From assembly GCF_003254625.1 (NCBI RefSeq), contig NZ_QJRJ01000063.1, positions 1 through 63,568 of the forward strand: a stretch of 63,568 nucleotides of DNA, in the 5' to 3' direction. The position numbers and the translations under genes are program-made. The notes under the pieces are model-generated. The model saw nothing but the letters and a program-made list of their open reading frames with translations, was not told where the DNA came from and did no database searches. Numbering within the stretch: the first letter of the stretch is position 1; the number at the start of each line of letters is the position of its first letter. This document shows positions 60,861 to 63,568 of the stretch, in pieces. The stretch comes from Flavobacterium ginsenosidimutans (GTDB lineage Bacteria; Bacteroidota; Bacteroidia; Flavobacteriales; Flavobacteriaceae).

Positions 60861-61631
60861 TCATTCATCACCAGAATTTTCAATTGCTGAAGGAGTTTTT
60901 TTTCTGATACTGGTATTCAGATAAAAAAACAATCTAATTGTATGATTCATGTCATATTGATAGCCTGAATATTTCTGTTGATAAACATTCATATAACCAA
61001 AATCATAACTCCATTTTGGGTTAATAGTTTTTTTTATTCCAATAAAAAAGCGGTTTTGATCAAATGTATTATAAACAACTTCTTCTCCAAAATGCAAAAG
61101 AATTTCATCTGAAAGAACCATTTTCGGCCACGATTTATTATTGAAAACGCTGAAAGTAAAACTCATTAAATAACGAATTCTATTGGTAAAACGCCAATCT
61201 CCGCTTGGTTTGTCATCAACAATTTTTTCCTGCCAGCGCTGTTCGTTTCTAAGGCGCTGAAGAATGCTTACGTTTCCCACTTTAGTATTTAACTGCGCTT
61301 GCTGGTAAATCCTATTTTCACCTGCAAAAGTACTCCAATCAGGATTTGAAGGTGCAAGCCACATATGAGCATATCCAGCTGTCAACGAAATAGTTGAATT
61401 TGGGATATAACTGAATCCGCCTCTTATAAAATAGAAACTGGGATCAGCCACAAAATCATTTCGTCTGATGTGAAAATCGCCAATTACAGCCCAATGATCT
61501 GTAAATTTAGTTACACTATTTATAGAAACCCAGGTTTGAAGCTGCTGGTTAATTTCTTTTTCCTGAGTACTTTGTGCTAATAGTCTTAATGGAAGAAAGA
61601 AAATAAGAATCCAGATAAGATTGTTCTTCAT
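60861..61631 (-). CDS. DUF2490 outer-membrane protein
   Basis: 256 residues. Signal peptide (MKNNLIWILIFFLPLRLLAQ), then beta-strand units with aromatic ends (WVSINSVTKFTDHWAVIG, GGFSYIPNSTISLTAGYAHMW, LRNEQRWQEKIVDD) that match my memory of the DUF2490 family, a barrel-like protein of unknown role. It is convergent with the hydrolase, with only 19 bp between stops. Confidence 0.8.
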   Translation of the reverse strand: MKNNLIWILIFFLPLRLLAQSTQEKEINQQLQTWVSINSVTKFTDHWAVIGDFHIRRNDFVADPSFYFIRGGFSYIPNSTISLTAGYAHMWLAPSNPDWSTFAGENRIYQQAQLNTKVGNVSILQRLRNEQRWQEKIVDDKPSGDWRFTNRIRYLMSFTFSVFNNKSWPKMVLSDEILLHFGEEVVYNTFDQNRFFIGIKKTINPKWSYDFGYMNVYQQKYSGYQYDMNHTIRLFFYLNTSIRKKTPSAIENSGDE

Positions 61632-61779
61632 ATTAAATTACAATAGAAATTATTAATTAGAGAATAAATTTCTTGTGAATGGGCAGAAACAATAAAAGGA
61701 AGCAATAAGACAGTAAAGGTATTCTTTTTTAGTTTTATCTACCTAAAACATTGTAAATAATGTAATTACATTTAAATAA

Positions 61780-61808
61780 AAAAAGCTCATTACAATTTCG
61801 GGCTTTTT
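61780..61808. terminator. Terminator-like hairpin, orphan
   Basis: AAAAAGC pairs with GCTTTTT around a 15-nt loop; short 7-bp stem with A/T flanks. No upstream gene on the plus strand. Confidence 0.45.
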
Positions 61809-61975
61809 AAATTTTATTTTTTTCTTGCAGTAAATCAAAAATTTAAATGAGAATTAAAAAGTCGTAATCTATTATTTTAAAAATTTATAAGGGCAATGGC
61901 GTTGTTTTATTAATAAGAAATTTGCAACTGTTAACACTAAATTTAGCAGTTAATGTTTTTGGTTTTAATATTTAA

Positions 61976-62011
61976 AAAAAAGGTGAGAACGATATGTTTC
62001 TAACCTTTTTT
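61976..62011. terminator. Strong terminator-like hairpin, orphan
   Basis: AAAAAAGGT pairs with ACCTTTTTT, with an inner AGAA/TTCT stem after a G-A mismatch. It sits in a gene-free gap about 245 bp before the collagen-like gene. Confidence 0.65.
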
Positions 62012-62255
62012 GTTTTAATAGGTTAAGAATATTATTTTTTGAATATATTTTTAAAAATACCCTATAATGTAATTTAAAAAACTTTTACTGGCAATTTCAG
62101 TTTCAATTTCGAAGGAACTTTGTACCCTCAAATCAAGCATAAATTATTTTGTATTTTATTGATAGCTAATCATTTAGTTTTTATCTCTTCATACAAAAGG
62201 AAATGAGTGCTCTTTTTTGAAACAAAGAAAAAATCGAATTGATAATTTAAATGCT

Positions 62256-63568
62256 ATGAAAAATAAATTACTTCCTTTATTATTTGTGTTAGGTGGTTAT
62301 TCTGCCTATTCGCAAGTTGTGATAGGAAAACAGCAAACAATCCCTTCTGCACAGTTAGAAGTTTATGCAAAAGACAAAGGTCTTTTGATTCCGCAGATTC
62401 CGTTGAAAAGCAGTACAGATCGTACTACTATTAAAAACGGAAATGTAAACAGTCTGCTTGTTTTTAATACATCTACAATTGCAGACATTAAGCCTGGGTA
62501 CTATTACTGGTATATCGATAAATGGTGCAGACTTGCTATTTCTGATGAAATTGGTACAGGAAACAACGGAAAAAATATTTCGAATACAGTAATTAATCCT
62601 GCTGGTAACCTTATTATTACCTTTTCTGACGGAACAACTATTGACGCCGGAAAAGTAAAAGGCGATAAAGGAGACAGAGGTAACGATGGAATAGGAATTA
62701 CTGGAACCGCAGTTGATGGTTCAGGAAATCTTATTATTACGTATACTGACGGTTCTACAAAAGACGCTGGAAAAATAAAAGGTGCTGATGGAAAGAATGG
62801 ATTAGACGGGAAAAGCATCACAAATACAATAGTTGATTCTTTAGGTAATCTTATTATTACGTATTCTGACGGATCTACAAAAGATGCAGGAAAAGTAAAA
62901 GGAGCTGATGGAAAAAATGGACTAGACGGAAAAAGTATCACAAATACAATAGTTGATTCTTTAGGAAATCTTATTATCACCTATTCTGACGGTTCTACAA
63001 AAGACGCTGGAAAAGTAAAAGGCGCTGATGGAAAGAATGGATTAGATGGGAAAGGTATAGCTGGAACTGTTATTGATGGTTCAGGAAATCTTATTATCAC
63101 GTATTCTGATGGTTCGACTAAAGATTTAGGAAAAGTTAAAGGAATTGACGGAACAAATGGAACTAACGGAATCGACGGACGTGATTTCAAATATGATGAT
63201 TTTACTCAAGACCAGTTATTGGCTTTAAAAGGAGATCCGGGTACTAACGGTACAAATGGAATTGATGGAACCAATGGAACCAATGGAACAAATGGAGTTG
63301 ATGGACGTGATTTTAAATACGAAGATTTTACCGATGCGCAGTTAGAAAACTTACGTGGTCCTCAAGGAAAACAAGGCGAAAAAGGAAATGATGGAAAAGG
63401 AGTTTTTACATCAGTTTCAGACAGCGAAGGGAATCTTACCATTACCTACACAGACGGGACGACATCGGTTATCCCGAGCGTGAAGGGAGATCCTGGAAAA
63501 GATTTCAAATATTCGGATTTCACAGATGACCAGCTTGCGGCATTGAAAGGAGAGCCTGGAAATGATGG
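62256..63568 (+). CDS. Collagen-like repeat surface protein, N-terminal part (runs off right edge)
   Basis: From ATG 62256 the frame is open to the window end (over 437 codons). Signal peptide: MKNKLLPLLFVLGGYSAYSQ. A non-repetitive head (about 20-108; TIADIKPGYYYWYIDKWCRLA) leads into five 40-residue units of 120 bp (62581-63180). Each unit carries SxGNLIITYSDGSTKDAGKV followed by short Gly-X-Y-like stretches (KGADGKNGLDGK). After this the chain becomes collagen-like (TNGTNGIDGTNG) with interspersed DFKYxDFTxxQL modules (about 310, 350, 418). Surface or fibre function is inferred. Confidence 0.85.
   Translation, partial: MKNKLLPLLFVLGGYSAYSQVVIGKQQTIPSAQLEVYAKDKGLLIPQIPLKSSTDRTTIKNGNVNSLLVFNTSTIADIKPGYYYWYIDKWCRLAISDEIGTGNNGKNISNTVINPAGNLIITFSDGTTIDAGKVKGDKGDRGNDGIGITGTAVDGSGNLIITYTDGSTKDAGKIKGADGKNGLDGKSITNTIVDSLGNLIITYSDGSTKDAGKVKGADGKNGLDGKSITNTIVDSLGNLIITYSDGSTKDAGKVKGADGKNGLDGKGIAGTVIDGSGNLIITYSDGSTKDLGKVKGIDGTNGTNGIDGRDFKYDDFTQDQLLALKGDPGTNGTNGIDGTNGTNGTNGVDGRDFKYEDFTDAQLENLRGPQGKQGEKGNDGKGVFTSVSDSEGNLTITYTDGTTSVIPSVKGDPGKDFKYSDFTDDQLAALKGEPGND

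Larger units (their letters stand above)
61632..62255. other. 624-bp divergent gap with two terminator-like hairpins
   Basis: This separates DUF2490 (leftward) from the collagen-like gene (rightward). It holds a hairpin at 61780-61808 and a stronger one at 61976-62011, each with flanking A/T runs, plus A/T-rich sequence. No open frame of substance and no perfect TAnnTTTG box was identified next to 62256. The hairpins do not follow any annotated gene. Confidence 0.55.

Noticed and set aside
62581..63180. Possible CRISPR-like or tandem DNA repeat array
   Set aside because: The period is 120 bp, in frame with a protein, and variation is synonymous; there are no short direct repeats with unrelated spacers.
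62504..63190. Leftward open frames with FPASFVEPSE-type repeats opposite the collagen-like gene
   Set aside because: They mirror the 120-bp repeats of the plus-strand coding sequence, have no signal or start context, and exist only because the coding repeats lack stops in that frame.

Overview
The window looks like a chromosomal segment of a Flavobacterium-type member of the Bacteroidota. This is inferred from the low GC content, the frequent TAnnTTTG (-7) promoter boxes without Shine-Dalgarno sequences, many signal peptides ending in AQ or SAQ, a type IX secretion (T9SS) C-terminal sorting tail, SprB-type adhesin repeats, an 80-kDa-class fused E1 dehydrogenase, and intergenic palindromic repeats of the kind common in Flavobacteriaceae. 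I see no rRNA, tRNA, prophage, transposase or CRISPR array. The one RNA gene I can support is RNase P RNA (rnpB).

Layout. 1-3423: leftward surface-protein locus, holding the N-terminal ~951 residues of a large SprB-repeat adhesin that runs off the left edge and a small secreted protein. 3923-7416: rightward sixA-ppk1-ppx polyphosphate operon, followed by a TMEM175-like channel, a Crp/Fnr regulator and an NAD(P)H oxidoreductase. 9456-11227: dnaX (leftward), whose tau form is reached only by a frame change at a run of ten A residues. 11471-13402: a BON lipoprotein, a BON-LysM protein, a ParDE toxin-antitoxin pair and a small conserved protein. 13530-16518: rnpB, a dicarboxylate/amino-acid symporter, a ketopantoate reductase-like enzyme and a small membrane protein. 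16695-23561: an outer-membrane and sensing region (OMP, RprXY-like two-component system, TonB-type receptor, two tandem paralogous OMPs, a lipoprotein). 23706-29812: rsmD, DUF3822, a RecD-like helicase, a DODA-type dioxygenase, a methyltransferase, kdsB.

29992-45900 is mostly leftward: fused E1 dehydrogenase, an M1-peptidase-like/beta-barrel fusion lacking the zinc motif, a LOG-family protein, a secreted YD-like protein, uvrA, a Fic protein with a striking inverted-repeat operator, a ClC channel, gamma-glutamyltransferase and an AcpH-like phosphodiesterase. 46107-53194: glmM, a T9SS-secreted GH128-like glucanase, an LpxL-like acyltransferase, a rhomboid protease, a SIMPL protein and a histidine kinase. 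53348-59655 is one leftward operon, tolC-macA-macB(ATPase)-macB(permease)-lytS-lytR. The window ends with an alpha/beta hydrolase, a DUF2490 protein, a 624-bp divergent gap holding two terminator-like hairpins, and the start of a collagen-like repeat protein that runs off the right edge.

The most unusual signals are the dnaX A10 slippage site, the degenerate metallopeptidase-barrel fusion, a covarying palindrome in front of two tandem OMP paralogs, the Fic operator, the 120-bp collagen-like repeats with almost purely synonymous divergence, and several families of intergenic palindromic elements. None of these amounts to a clearly new multi-gene system. Most of the window is ordinary core Flavobacterium chromosome.
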